14,871 nt of DNA, from contig JAOUKW010000061.1 in the NCBI GenBank assembly GCA_029882335.1, forward strand, positions 1-14,871, given 5' to 3'. The stretch comes from Candidatus Heimdallarchaeota archaeon. Its GTDB lineage: Archaea > Asgardarchaeota > Heimdallarchaeia > Heimdallarchaeales > Kariarchaeaceae. The position numbers and the translations under genes are program-made. The number at the start of each line of letters is the position of its first letter. Position 1 is the first letter of the stretch. The notes under the pieces are model-generated. The model was given only the letters and a program-made list of their open reading frames with translations, was not told the DNA's origin and made no database searches. This document shows, piece after piece, positions 1-7,051 of the stretch.

Positions 1-7
1 AAGAGGT

Positions 8-961
8 TTGATATTTTACATATTATTTTCTTTTAGCTTAGTCGTTTATACTTCAGTCCAAGTTATTGAATGGCAAACCTCAAGATTATATCCTCCATTT
101 CAACGACCAATTGATAACTTTTTGTTAAATACGATTGATATTATTGTAGTATTGCTAATTCTCTGTTTTTATCTTCACTTCACGTACATGGAAAATGAGT
201 CAATTAATATCAGAATGTTATTATTGCTTGGATTTACTCTTCTCCCCATGTTCATTCTGCTAGTTCTCTTACTGATAAAACAAGAAAAATTCATCTTGGA
301 TGTTGCTCTCTTGATTTTACCATTATTCTCCATTTCTGTGTTAATAACAGTATATTATGCAATGAAAATTACTATTGATATTTATTTTATCCATAGGAAC
401 AAAAGAATAAAACGTGATTCACTACTACTAATTATTGGATACTTCTATATGTGCTTCTCTTTGATTTCCCAAACAATTTCATCTGATAAATTTGTTCTAT
501 TTTCAATAAATATTGAAATTTATCAACTTTTATTGTTTGTACTAGGTATAATCCTACTAATATATGTTATTTATACAAATCCAGCAATACTATATGCAAT
601 ACCATACCCGATTTATGAAATTTTGGTATATGATTCTGATAAGTTAATTTGGACAAGTGATACAATCACTAAAACTAAAGTTGATGAATCTCAACATGGG
701 TTACGAATCAAAGCGTTAAATTCGACCAAGATGATGCTACAAGAAATTACTGGATTTACAGGTAGGATTGAAAAAATAATATTCGATAAGGGGATAATGA
801 TTATTAATTCATCGGAGACTATTACTGTGGTTGTAATCACTCAGAAATCATCAAATCTATTGATGAGTTGTTTAAATCAATTTTCAAAAGAGATTACCAG
901 TAACACAACAGTTGATGAATTTGAAGCCAAAACAAAACATTATTTCCCATATTTTTCATAA
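8..961 (+). CDS. Multi-pass membrane protein with C-terminal longin/roadblock-like domain (N-terminus uncertain)
   Basis: I do not recognise a named family. About six hydrophobic segments are visible (roughly residues 1-20, 43-60, 70-90, 96-119, 138-157, 171-190), followed by a soluble tail of about 115 residues. The tail (about 200-305) has the strand-strand-helix-strand-strand-helix rhythm of longin/roadblock folds: an opening strand pair, a helix entered by HGLRIKALNSTKMMLQEI, strands ending in TVVVITQ, and a closing helix SNLLMSCLNQFSKEI. The shape (sensor-like membrane bundle plus small cytosolic domain) suggests a receptor or a membrane platform for small GTPases; that is inference. The reading frame is open to the window edge, and the TTG at 8-10 follows the AGAGGT at 2-7 with no spacer, so the true start is probably outside the window and a seventh segment is possible. 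The next gene lies 64 bp downstream on the same strand. Confidence 0.7.
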   Translation: MIFYILFSFSLVVYTSVQVIEWQTSRLYPPFQRPIDNFLLNTIDIIVVLLILCFYLHFTYMENESINIRMLLLLGFTLLPMFILLVLLLIKQEKFILDVALLILPLFSISVLITVYYAMKITIDIYFIHRNKRIKRDSLLLIIGYFYMCFSLISQTISSDKFVLFSINIEIYQLLLFVLGIILLIYVIYTNPAILYAIPYPIYEILVYDSDKLIWTSDTITKTKVDESQHGLRIKALNSTKMMLQEITGFTGRIEKIIFDKGIMIINSSETITVVVITQKSSNLLMSCLNQFSKEITSNTTVDEFEAKTKHYFPYFS

Positions 962-1025
962 TTAATTGCGTACTTAATATCACTAAACAAAAATAATAAA
1001 AAAGAATTGGATGAATTGATGTTGG

Positions 1026-1574
1026 ATGAGTAATCATGAGGTAATTCAATCGCCATTATTATTAGCCATAATAATGATGATATTTATCTTTTCATTTGTA
1101 ATTATTCGATTTTATGGTCAAGTATCCTCATATGTTGAAAGAGATATATTGGAAGGCAAATACTTGAGAATTCTCAACTCAAAACATGTATTTGATGATG
1201 ATTTATTTGAATCCAATCAGGATTTGGTAATTCATAAGATGAATGCTAAATTTGTTGATGAAGTGTTGGATGTTGCAGTTCCAGAAGAATTGATCAAACA
1301 TTCTTTTCTACTTAATCCCATTCGTCTAGGAATTATTAAAATACTCTATGATTATCAAAGACATCCTTCTTCAGAAATACGAAAAATGCTGGGTGTAACA
1401 TGGGGTAAATTCACTTCACAAGTACAAGCATTGGAAAAAAAAGGATTTTTAAGTACTGAAGAAGATTTTATAGATGGAAATACTAGAAAGATGCTGTATT
1501 TAGAAGCCCATGGTCATCAAAAATTTAAGAATTTAGCAGACATTCTAGTAAATATTAATAAAAAAATAACTTGA
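1026..1574 (+). CDS. Membrane-tethered winged-helix transcriptional regulator
   Basis: The 182-residue protein has one N-terminal hydrophobic helix (residues 9-29, LLLAIIMMIFIFSFVIIRFY in its core) and a C-terminal winged helix (about 92-178). The latter matches the HTH_34/MarR-like pattern: LLNPIRLGIIKIL (helix 1), SSEIRKMLGVTWGKFTSQVQALEKKGFL (helices 2-3), then a wing with DGNTRKMLYLEAHGHQKF. The residues between (30-90) are acidic and unassigned. The predicted arrangement is a DNA-binding domain held at the inner membrane face, as in one-component membrane regulators such as ToxR or CadC, although those are built the other way round. Two ATGs are near (1026, and 1035 out of frame with it); 1026 is in frame with the membrane helix, and I see no clear ribosome site. 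It follows the membrane protein ending at 961 and may be cotranscribed with it. Target genes are unknown. Confidence 0.75.
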   Translation: MSNHEVIQSPLLLAIIMMIFIFSFVIIRFYGQVSSYVERDILEGKYLRILNSKHVFDDDLFESNQDLVIHKMNAKFVDEVLDVAVPEELIKHSFLLNPIRLGIIKILYDYQRHPSSEIRKMLGVTWGKFTSQVQALEKKGFLSTEEDFIDGNTRKMLYLEAHGHQKFKNLADILVNINKKIT

Positions 1575-1749
1575 ATTATTTTCAACTTTAATAGTTTCAT
1601 GAGAAAATATCAAGTTATGTTTGAAGAGGCGATAATATGAGTTTGAAGAGAGACAAGATTTTTAATGGTTATTTGAAGATTAAATTGATTGAATAATTTT
1701 AGTAAAGGATAAATTTAATTGAGAGATACTTGAATGAGTTTTCACAAAG

Positions 1750-1757
1750 TTTAAATA
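1750..1757 (+). promoter_or_regulatory. Candidate TATA box of dnaK-dnaJ
   Basis: TTTAAATA preceded by CAAAG, which fits a purine-rich BRE. It lies 63 bp before the preferred dnaK ATG and predicts initiation near 1775-1785, giving a leader of about 40 nt. Seen by eye only. Confidence 0.45.
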
Positions 1758-1767
1758 TTAATTTTGA

Positions 1768-1785
1768 GTACTATACTTATAGTAC
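1768..1785. promoter_or_regulatory. 18-bp palindrome at the dnaK promoter, candidate operator
   Basis: GTACTATACTTATAGTAC: two perfectly complementary 8-bp arms around a central CT. It sits just downstream of the candidate TATA box, over the predicted transcription start, where a bound repressor would block initiation. It is AT-rich, so part of the symmetry could be chance, but 8 of 8 pairs with a 2-bp centre is unlikely at this exact place. Confidence 0.5.
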
Positions 1786-1819
1786 AATAGTAATATGTAT
1801 TTCTAAACAGGTAATAATT

Positions 1820-3721
1820 ATGACAACCAAAAAAGAAAAAGTTATTGGAATAGATCTCGGAACTACCAATTCGGTGGTATCAGTATTAGAAAGTGGAGAA
1901 CCAAAGGTTATACCTACCGCTGAAGGAGGTTACCTTATACCAAGTGTAGTCTCATTCAATGCAGATGGCTCCAGAGCAGTTGGAGTCATTGCCAAACGAC
2001 AGATTATATCAAATCCCAACAAAACACTCTCAGAAACTAAAAGAGACATGGGTACAGATAAAAAGTATAAAATTGATGATAAAGAGTATACACCACAAGA
2101 AATAGCTTCTTTTGTTCTGATGAAAGCCAAAGCTGATGCTGAAGCATATTTGGGCCACGATGTGAAAAAAGCAGTGGTCACTGTACCTGCTTATTTTACT
2201 GATGCACAGAAAACCGCAACCAGAGACGCAGGAAGAATTGCAGGACTTGAAGTCTTACGAATTGTTGCAGAACCCACTGCTTCTGCTCTTGCTTATGGTT
2301 TAGATAAATCAGAACAAGAAACGATTCTCGTTTTTGACCTAGGAGGTGGAACATTCGATGTATCAGTACTGGAATTGGACGAGGGAGTATTTGAAGTAAA
2401 AGCCACAGCAGGTAACAACAAACTTGGTGGAAAGGATTTTGATGATAGAATAGTAGAATGGCTTATTAAAGAATTCAAGAGAGATCAAGGAATTGATCTA
2501 TCCACCGACAATACTGCCATGCAACGGTTAAAAGATGCAGGAGAACAGGCAAAAATAGAATTATCTACAGTGCCTAAAGCAAATATTAACATCCCATACG
2601 TCACTGCAGATGTATCAGGACCCAAACACCTTAATTATGATTTAACAAAAGCTAAATTTGACGAACTTACTTCTGATTTAGTACAGGCAACAATAGGTCC
2701 ACTCAGACAAGCCCTTGAGGACTCCGGTAAAAAAATCAGCGAAATTGATAAAGTATTACTTGTAGGAGGTTCAACACGTATTCCTGCAGTACGACATGCA
2801 ATCAAAGAGATTCTTGGAAAAGAACCTGAAAGATCAATCGATCCTGACTTGGTGGTAGCCATGGGTGCAGCCATCCAAGGCGCAATACTTGCAGGTGAAA
2901 TCGAAGATGTGCTATTACTAGACGTCACCCCATTAACCCTAGGAATTGAAACGCTAGGTGGCGTTATGACTCCATTAATCGAGCGAAATACCACAATACC
3001 AACGAAAAAGAGTCAAGTATTCAGTACTGCTGCGGACAATCAAACATCTGTAGAAATTCATGTACTTCAAGGAGAACGAGCAAAAGCAGTGGATAATATT
3101 ACCCTTGGACGATTTAGTCTAGTAGGCATACCACCAGCACCAAGAGGAACTCCCAAAATAGAAGTTACTTTTGATATTGATAGTAATGGTATTGCCCATG
3201 TATCAGCCAAAGACCAAGCGACTGGACAAGAACAATCAATTAAAATTGAATCCCAAACTTCGTTAAGCGAACAAGAGATACAAGCTAAAATTAGAGAAGC
3301 TGAAAAGTATGCAGATGAAGATAAGAAGATTAAAGAGGAAATTGGCACTAAAAACGAGGCAGAAGCCATGGTATATCAATTTGGTCAAACCATGGAACAA
3401 TTAGGAGATAAAATAACAGAGGATGAAAAATCCAGATTAGAAGATTTAAAATCAAAGCTAGAAGAGGCAATAAAAACGGATGATATTGCAAAAATAAAGA
3501 AAGCCAAGGAAAATTTTGAGAAAGAGTTCTCCGATATTTCTGCAAAAATGTATCAACAAGCAGGAGGTCAACCCGGTGCTCAGGGATTTGATCCCAGTCA
3601 ATTTACTGGACAACCGGGAGCCCAAGGATTTGATCCCAGTCAATTCACCGGTAAAAATACAGGAAAATCTTCAGATGATGATTTTGTCGATGTTGATTAT
3701 GAAGTGGAGGACACAGAGTAA
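1820..3721 (+). CDS. dnaK: Chaperone DnaK (Hsp70)
   Basis: Hsp70 ATP-dependent chaperone, cytosolic, working with DnaJ encoded 46 bp downstream. The 633 residues show the full set of signatures: GIDLGTTNS near residue 10, FDLGGGTFDVSVLE in the second ATPase lobe, VLLVGGSTRIPAV, the linker DVLLLDVTPLTLGIET, then the substrate-binding domain and helical lid. The N-terminal quadrant (AKRQIISNPNKT...MGTDKKYKIDDKEYTPQEI) lacks the roughly 25-residue insertion of proteobacterial DnaK and resembles the Firmicutes/archaeal form, in line with the known bacterial origin of archaeal hsp70. I chose the ATG at 1820 rather than the frame's first ATG at 1730, because 1820 gives the normal MTTKKEKVIGIDLG start, has AGGT at 1809-1812, and lies downstream of the TATA box and palindrome. 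The disordered tail carries a 14-residue tandem repeat and ends acidic (VDVDYEVEDTE). grpE is not adjacent. Confidence 0.97.
   Translation: MTTKKEKVIGIDLGTTNSVVSVLESGEPKVIPTAEGGYLIPSVVSFNADGSRAVGVIAKRQIISNPNKTLSETKRDMGTDKKYKIDDKEYTPQEIASFVLMKAKADAEAYLGHDVKKAVVTVPAYFTDAQKTATRDAGRIAGLEVLRIVAEPTASALAYGLDKSEQETILVFDLGGGTFDVSVLELDEGVFEVKATAGNNKLGGKDFDDRIVEWLIKEFKRDQGIDLSTDNTAMQRLKDAGEQAKIELSTVPKANINIPYVTADVSGPKHLNYDLTKAKFDELTSDLVQATIGPLRQALEDSGKKISEIDKVLLVGGSTRIPAVRHAIKEILGKEPERSIDPDLVVAMGAAIQGAILAGEIEDVLLLDVTPLTLGIETLGGVMTPLIERNTTIPTKKSQVFSTAADNQTSVEIHVLQGERAKAVDNITLGRFSLVGIPPAPRGTPKIEVTFDIDSNGIAHVSAKDQATGQEQSIKIESQTSLSEQEIQAKIREAEKYADEDKKIKEEIGTKNEAEAMVYQFGQTMEQLGDKITEDEKSRLEDLKSKLEEAIKTDDIAKIKKAKENFEKEFSDISAKMYQQAGGQPGAQGFDPSQFTGQPGAQGFDPSQFTGKNTGKSSDDDFVDVDYEVEDTE
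3569..3652 (+). repeat. Two tandem 42-bp units coding a 14-residue repeat in the DnaK tail
   Basis: Units 3569-3610 and 3611-3652 each encode QPGAQGFDPSQFTG. The DNA copies match at 35 of 42 positions; the seven differences fall in third positions of seven codons (Pro, Gly, Ala, Gln, Phe, Thr, Gly) and all are synonymous. The duplication is thus not very recent and the peptide seems to be under selection. Confidence 0.95.
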
Positions 3722-3767
3722 AGTTTAACTTCACAAGGTTAAAATGTTTTAATGAGATAGTGATATC

Positions 3768-4874
3768 ATGGCTAATAAAAGAGATTATTATGAAGTGCTA
3801 GAAGTAGGGAAAAATGCCTCTGCTGACGATTTAAAAAGAGCTTATCGAAAAAAAGCCATGAAATTACATCCCGATAAATATAAAGGCCCTAAAGAGGAAG
3901 CAGAGGAAAAATTCAAGGAATTAAATGAAGCATATTCAATATTATCAGATGCAGATAAAAGGCAGATGTATGATAAATTCGGTCATGAAGGTGTGGACGG
4001 TAGAGCTGCAGGTGGATCAGATATCAATGACATTTTCAGACAGATGTTTGATTTTGATTTAGGCGATTTCTTTGGAGGAGGATTTACATCAGGCAGACAA
4101 CGAAGAAGAGATAGCGGACCTACAAAAGGTCAGGATGTTGTCCTTGATTTAGAGCTGACCTACGAGGAAGCTTATGAAGGGATCTCAAAAAATGTTAAAT
4201 TACCCTTCCAAAAAGCCTGTTCAAGCTGTAAAGGAGACGGTAGTGAGCCTGGAAGTGGAATGAAAACCTGTTCAAGCTGTAACGGCAATGGAATGACGGA
4301 AAAGCAAGTCAGACAGGGATTTTTTATTCAAATTAGTAGAGAACCATGCAGAGAATGTCGTGGCACAGGTCAAATTCCACGAAATAAATGTAAATCTTGT
4401 AAAGGATCTGGTAATTCGAATATTCGGGAAAAAATCACCGTACGTATCCCCCAAGGGATAAACGAAGGTGAGGCAGTGAGAGTTCAAGGCAAAGGAAGGC
4501 CATCACGTTCGGGTGGTCTCCCGGGAGATTTGATTTTTAGAATTCATCTAAAACAACATCCAACCTTTGAACGTAATCAATTTGATGTATATATGAAGCT
4601 CTTTGTAGACTATCCAACCCTCGTTTTAGGAGGAAAAGTTATTGTGCCAGTAATCGGTGTTAAAGATGAAAATCCAACAGATACATTAACAATCCCATCC
4701 TCTACTAATTTGAATGATATTTTAACAATAAAAAACAAAGGATTTGTGAGAGAAGTACGCGGGGAAACTATAATTGGAGATATGCATTACGTAATAGCTT
4801 TAAAAATCCCTAAAAACCTCAATAAAAAACAAAAAGAATTACTCAAAGAACTACAAGTATCATTTCAAGACTAA
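3768..4874 (+). CDS. dnaJ: Chaperone DnaJ (type I Hsp40)
   Basis: Co-chaperone that delivers substrates to DnaK and stimulates its ATPase. All type I parts are visible in 368 residues: J domain (4-70) with the HPD triad at 34-36 and KFGHEGVDG at its end; a Gly/Phe segment (about 78-110, including GDFFGGGF); four zinc motifs CSSCKGDG (151), CSSCNGNG (168), CRECRGTG (194) and CKSCKGSG (208); then the two C-terminal beta domains, with VRIPQGINEGEAVRVQGKG and GDLIFRIHLKQHPTFERN. It follows dnaK by 46 bp, with AGTGAT at 3759-3764 as a weak ribosome site, and is most likely in the same transcript. Its stop codon lies only 3 nt from the stop of the opposing gene. No truncation or odd feature was seen. 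Confidence 0.96.
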   Translation: MANKRDYYEVLEVGKNASADDLKRAYRKKAMKLHPDKYKGPKEEAEEKFKELNEAYSILSDADKRQMYDKFGHEGVDGRAAGGSDINDIFRQMFDFDLGDFFGGGFTSGRQRRRDSGPTKGQDVVLDLELTYEEAYEGISKNVKLPFQKACSSCKGDGSEPGSGMKTCSSCNGNGMTEKQVRQGFFIQISREPCRECRGTGQIPRNKCKSCKGSGNSNIREKITVRIPQGINEGEAVRVQGKGRPSRSGGLPGDLIFRIHLKQHPTFERNQFDVYMKLFVDYPTLVLGGKVIVPVIGVKDENPTDTLTIPSSTNLNDILTIKNKGFVREVRGETIIGDMHYVIALKIPKNLNKKQKELLKELQVSFQD

Positions 4875-4877
4875 ATT

Positions 4878-5960
4878 CTAATCAGAAGAATATTTATTAA
4901 TTAAATCCATCAAATCATTTAAATTCATAATTTCAGTAGATTGTAGATTGGTAATTCTTTTCAATGTCTTCCCAGCTTCATTGGTTAAAATTAAAGATAT
5001 CTTCTGAATATCTACCTGTAATTGTAATGTATTAATTTCCCGTAGGATTCTACTATATATTCCATTTAAATGAAGTTGGAGTTCACTCCTAGTCTCTTCT
5101 AACATCAACCAAATTCTCTCGGGTTTTAATTCATTAAGTTTCTCTATGGCAGAAAATTGTTCCATTAGATCCTTAGCCAAGTTTTTTTCTAATAGATGAA
5201 TTTGTTCATTCAAAGATATATTTACTTCTTCACCAAACTTTTTTGTTTCATCATCTAACCTGATTTTCTTTTCCGTTAAAGTCTTTTGTAAATAAAGAAT
5301 CGTATCAGCCTCAAGTGTAATCCCCGTATGCTTTTGCAGGAGATCATGAGTAAATTCATTATATTCATCCAATAAGTTATTCAACGAGTTTTCAAGTTCA
5401 TTAATAACCATAGTTATTTTGCCTTTAAATTGATTTATAGGATCATAAATACCAACTGGCGATATATGAGGAATGATCACCCACTCCCCAGTTTCGGAAT
5501 TTTTATCCATTGCTTTTTTAAATGCTTGTTCAAGATAATCCTTACCTTGACCAATGAATTTATCCACTAAAGTACGTATATTTAGAAATGATTTTTTTCC
5601 CTCTGCCTCAACATGAGACAGGTGTTTCTGAACAGTAATCAGATAATTTCGCAGTTCTATAATACCTTCATTCGTACTTTGATTTTTTATTGCATCAATT
5701 TGATGTGCATAGACTTGTTTAAGGAATAGTGGAATTAATTGTTGAATATTATTTACTTTTATTGATTTGTTTGTGCTAATCAATAAATTTTTTGATTTAA
5801 GTGATTCAATTACTTCAACTGAAATACCTATAGTACCAATAGACTCAATTTCAATTGATTCAATTTGCATTAATTTAAAAAATCCTTCTAGTTCTTCATC
5901 ATTTAAATTTCGGAAAATAATACTTGAATTCAATTCATCACATCTTTTTGTCCAAATCAA
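4878..5960 (-). CDS. Unrecognised long helical protein with possible N-terminal winged helix; partner of the double-longin gene
   Basis: 360 residues, no named family recognised. Residues about 20-62 have winged-helix character (LNDEELEGFFKLMQ, then a helix ending ISVEVIESLKSKNLLI, a phrase typical of recognition helix plus wing). From about 80 to the end it is almost entirely charged helix with heptad-like spacing, broken by a Pro/Gly-rich loop near 159-170 (WVIIPHISPVGIYDP); coiled-coil or helical-bundle structure is likely. No transmembrane segment or signal peptide. The start is TTG at 5960-5958, overlapping the upstream stop as TTGA, so translation is probably coupled; no Shine-Dalgarno is visible. 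The next in-frame ATG (residue 28) would cut the winged-helix-like part. The fixed pairing with a longin-like protein suggests a shared complex; function is unknown. Confidence 0.72.
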   Translation of the reverse strand: MIWTKRCDELNSSIIFRNLNDEELEGFFKLMQIESIEIESIGTIGISVEVIESLKSKNLLISTNKSIKVNNIQQLIPLFLKQVYAHQIDAIKNQSTNEGIIELRNYLITVQKHLSHVEAEGKKSFLNIRTLVDKFIGQGKDYLEQAFKKAMDKNSETGEWVIIPHISPVGIYDPINQFKGKITMVINELENSLNNLLDEYNEFTHDLLQKHTGITLEADTILYLQKTLTEKKIRLDDETKKFGEEVNISLNEQIHLLEKNLAKDLMEQFSAIEKLNELKPERIWLMLEETRSELQLHLNGIYSRILREINTLQLQVDIQKISLILTNEAGKTLKRITNLQSTEIMNLNDLMDLINKYSSD

Positions 5961-6904
5961 GAAGGAGATAATTCAAGCATTGAAACAATTTTTCCAGCAA
6001 TTCGATTTAATACTGGAGCAATTAGATCAATTGTTTGTTTAGATTCGACTACCAAATATATAAATGATAAACTTCCAACAGGAGTAAAATATACCCAACG
6101 ATCGTCTAGATCTACAGAACGATCTGCCTCATTTTCCATCTCTATCAATAGAGAAACGGTATCAAGCATACCAATCACTGTATTATACAAATTAGAAACA
6201 ACAGCATCTTCGAGCTTTGACTTGGTAAATTCTTCCATTTCACCTTCTTCAGTGGTATTTATCAAGGTAACTTGGTGTAATTGTTTAAAAGAATCCAGTA
6301 GACCGGAGAATAACTTATTTACCTCTGTTTTAATAGATACTTCATTAAGACGCTTAGGAGCTCCCATAGATAAATTACCAAAAATTGAACTAGATAATTC
6401 TTCAGCAAGTTCTAATAATTTATATGGTAGTAAAGAAGTAGCAGTTCCGGTTTTGAATTCAATATTTAAATCATCTGAGACCTGTAATAAAATTGATCGT
6501 AACGAAACTGCAGCCCGATCTGTTGCATTCTCAAACTCCTTAACATTGTAATATGAATAAAAACATGAAGTCAATAAATTCAGCGCACTTGTGAATTGAG
6601 AAGCAGGATAATCAGGATCTACTGCAAATAAGATTAAAAAACCATGAGATTCTTGGAATATAAGATTTAATTTTTCCAGATTTATTGAACGATGAGAACC
6701 TTTATTCAACACACCAGAAAATGATTGTATAGTTGCAGCCAATCCCCCTATCAAATTATCATCGTAATTTAGTGAACATTCAAATTTTAAATCAAGAACG
6801 ATTTTTCCAACAGGAAGTTCAATAAGGTATATATCCTGAAGAATCCCATCTAATAAGCTAAATTCTGAATCTACTTGAGAAATTTGTTCATGAATAGATT
6901 GCAA
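5957..6904 (-). CDS. Protein with two longin/roadblock-like domains
   Basis: 315 residues without a recognised named family. Two regions have the longin/roadblock pattern: about 22-120 (strands DIYLIELPVGKIVLDLKF, helix LIGGLAATIQSFSGVL, strands LNLIFQESHGFLILFAV, helix ASQFTSALNLLTSCFYSYY) and about 204-310 (HQVTLIN, helix VVSNLYNTVIGMLDTVSLLI, strands RWVYFTPVGSLSFIYLVVES, helix TIDLIAPVLNRIAGKIVSML). A helical linker joins them. Such domains bind or regulate small GTPases in eukaryotes and are numerous in Asgard archaea; the role here is inferred only. An in-frame stop at 6911-6913 leaves TTG at 6902-6904 as the first possible start, with no other start codon for more than 100 residues. 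An ATG at 6912-6914 is in another frame. First gene of a two-gene operon. Confidence 0.75.
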   Translation of the reverse strand: MQSIHEQISQVDSEFSLLDGILQDIYLIELPVGKIVLDLKFECSLNYDDNLIGGLAATIQSFSGVLNKGSHRSINLEKLNLIFQESHGFLILFAVDPDYPASQFTSALNLLTSCFYSYYNVKEFENATDRAAVSLRSILLQVSDDLNIEFKTGTATSLLPYKLLELAEELSSSIFGNLSMGAPKRLNEVSIKTEVNKLFSGLLDSFKQLHQVTLINTTEEGEMEEFTKSKLEDAVVSNLYNTVIGMLDTVSLLIEMENEADRSVDLDDRWVYFTPVGSLSFIYLVVESKQTIDLIAPVLNRIAGKIVSMLELSPS

Positions 6905-6914
6905 TCTGTATCAT

Positions 6915-6945
6915 GTTACTACTCACACCAATATAAAGTAGTAAC
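6915..6945. promoter_or_regulatory. Promoter of the longin operon: TATA box bracketed by a 9-bp inverted repeat
   Basis: On the minus strand CTTTATAT (6931-6938) lies about 27 bp before the TTG start at 6904 and so predicts an almost leaderless transcript. The arms GTTACTACT (6915-6923) and AGTAGTAAC (6937-6945) are perfectly complementary, separated by 13 bp that contain most of the TATA box. A dimeric regulator bound here would compete with TBP. Confidence 0.5.
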
Positions 6946-6997
6946 TATTATTCTGATAATTTGGTTAATAATAGAAATGACTTACTTATTTTTTAAC

Positions 6998-7024
6998 AAG
7001 TACTTTGGTAAGTATTGAATACTT
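6998..7024. promoter_or_regulatory. Two adjacent palindromes upstream of the 145-residue gene
   Basis: AAGTACTT (6998-7005) is a perfect 8-bp palindrome and AAGTATTGAATACTT (7010-7024) is a perfect 15-bp palindrome with a single central G. Both use AAGTA/TACTT-type half-sites. They sit 27 bp and more before the ATG at 7052, in the 147-bp gap shared with the divergent longin operon. Possible operators. Confidence 0.35.
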
Positions 7025-7051
7025 TTTCAATCCTAAATATTATCTGCACCT

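Noticed and set aside
1617..1650. Direct repeat of GTTTGAAGAG upstream of dnaK
   Set aside because: Two short AT-rich copies outside the predicted promoter; could be chance.
1637..1696. Short frame starting MSLKRDKIFNG in the dnaK upstream region
   Set aside because: Only 19 codons, no ribosome site and no recognisable family; kept as non-coding.
1730..1819. 30-codon N-terminal extension of DnaK from the ATG at 1730
   Set aside because: The extension has no Hsp70 similarity and would cover the TATA box and palindrome; ATG 1820 gives the standard DnaK N-terminus.
1930..3643. Several minus-strand open frames inside dnaK
   Set aside because: They are shadows of a certain coding gene, with no family match and no promoters.
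3516..3728. 70-codon plus-strand frame over the end of dnaK
   Set aside because: Its apparent repeat is just the DnaK tandem repeat read in another frame.
3724..3743. 6-bp inverted repeat between dnaK and dnaJ (TTTAAC/GTTAAA)
   Set aside because: Short, AT-rich stem without a T run; too weak for a terminator or operator call.
5767..6042. 91-codon plus-strand frame across the junction of the two longin-operon genes
   Set aside because: Low-complexity Ser/Ile-rich translation antisense to two better-supported genes.
6222..6551. 109-codon plus-strand frame antisense to the double-longin gene
   Set aside because: No family features and no promoter; the minus-strand protein has clear domain structure.
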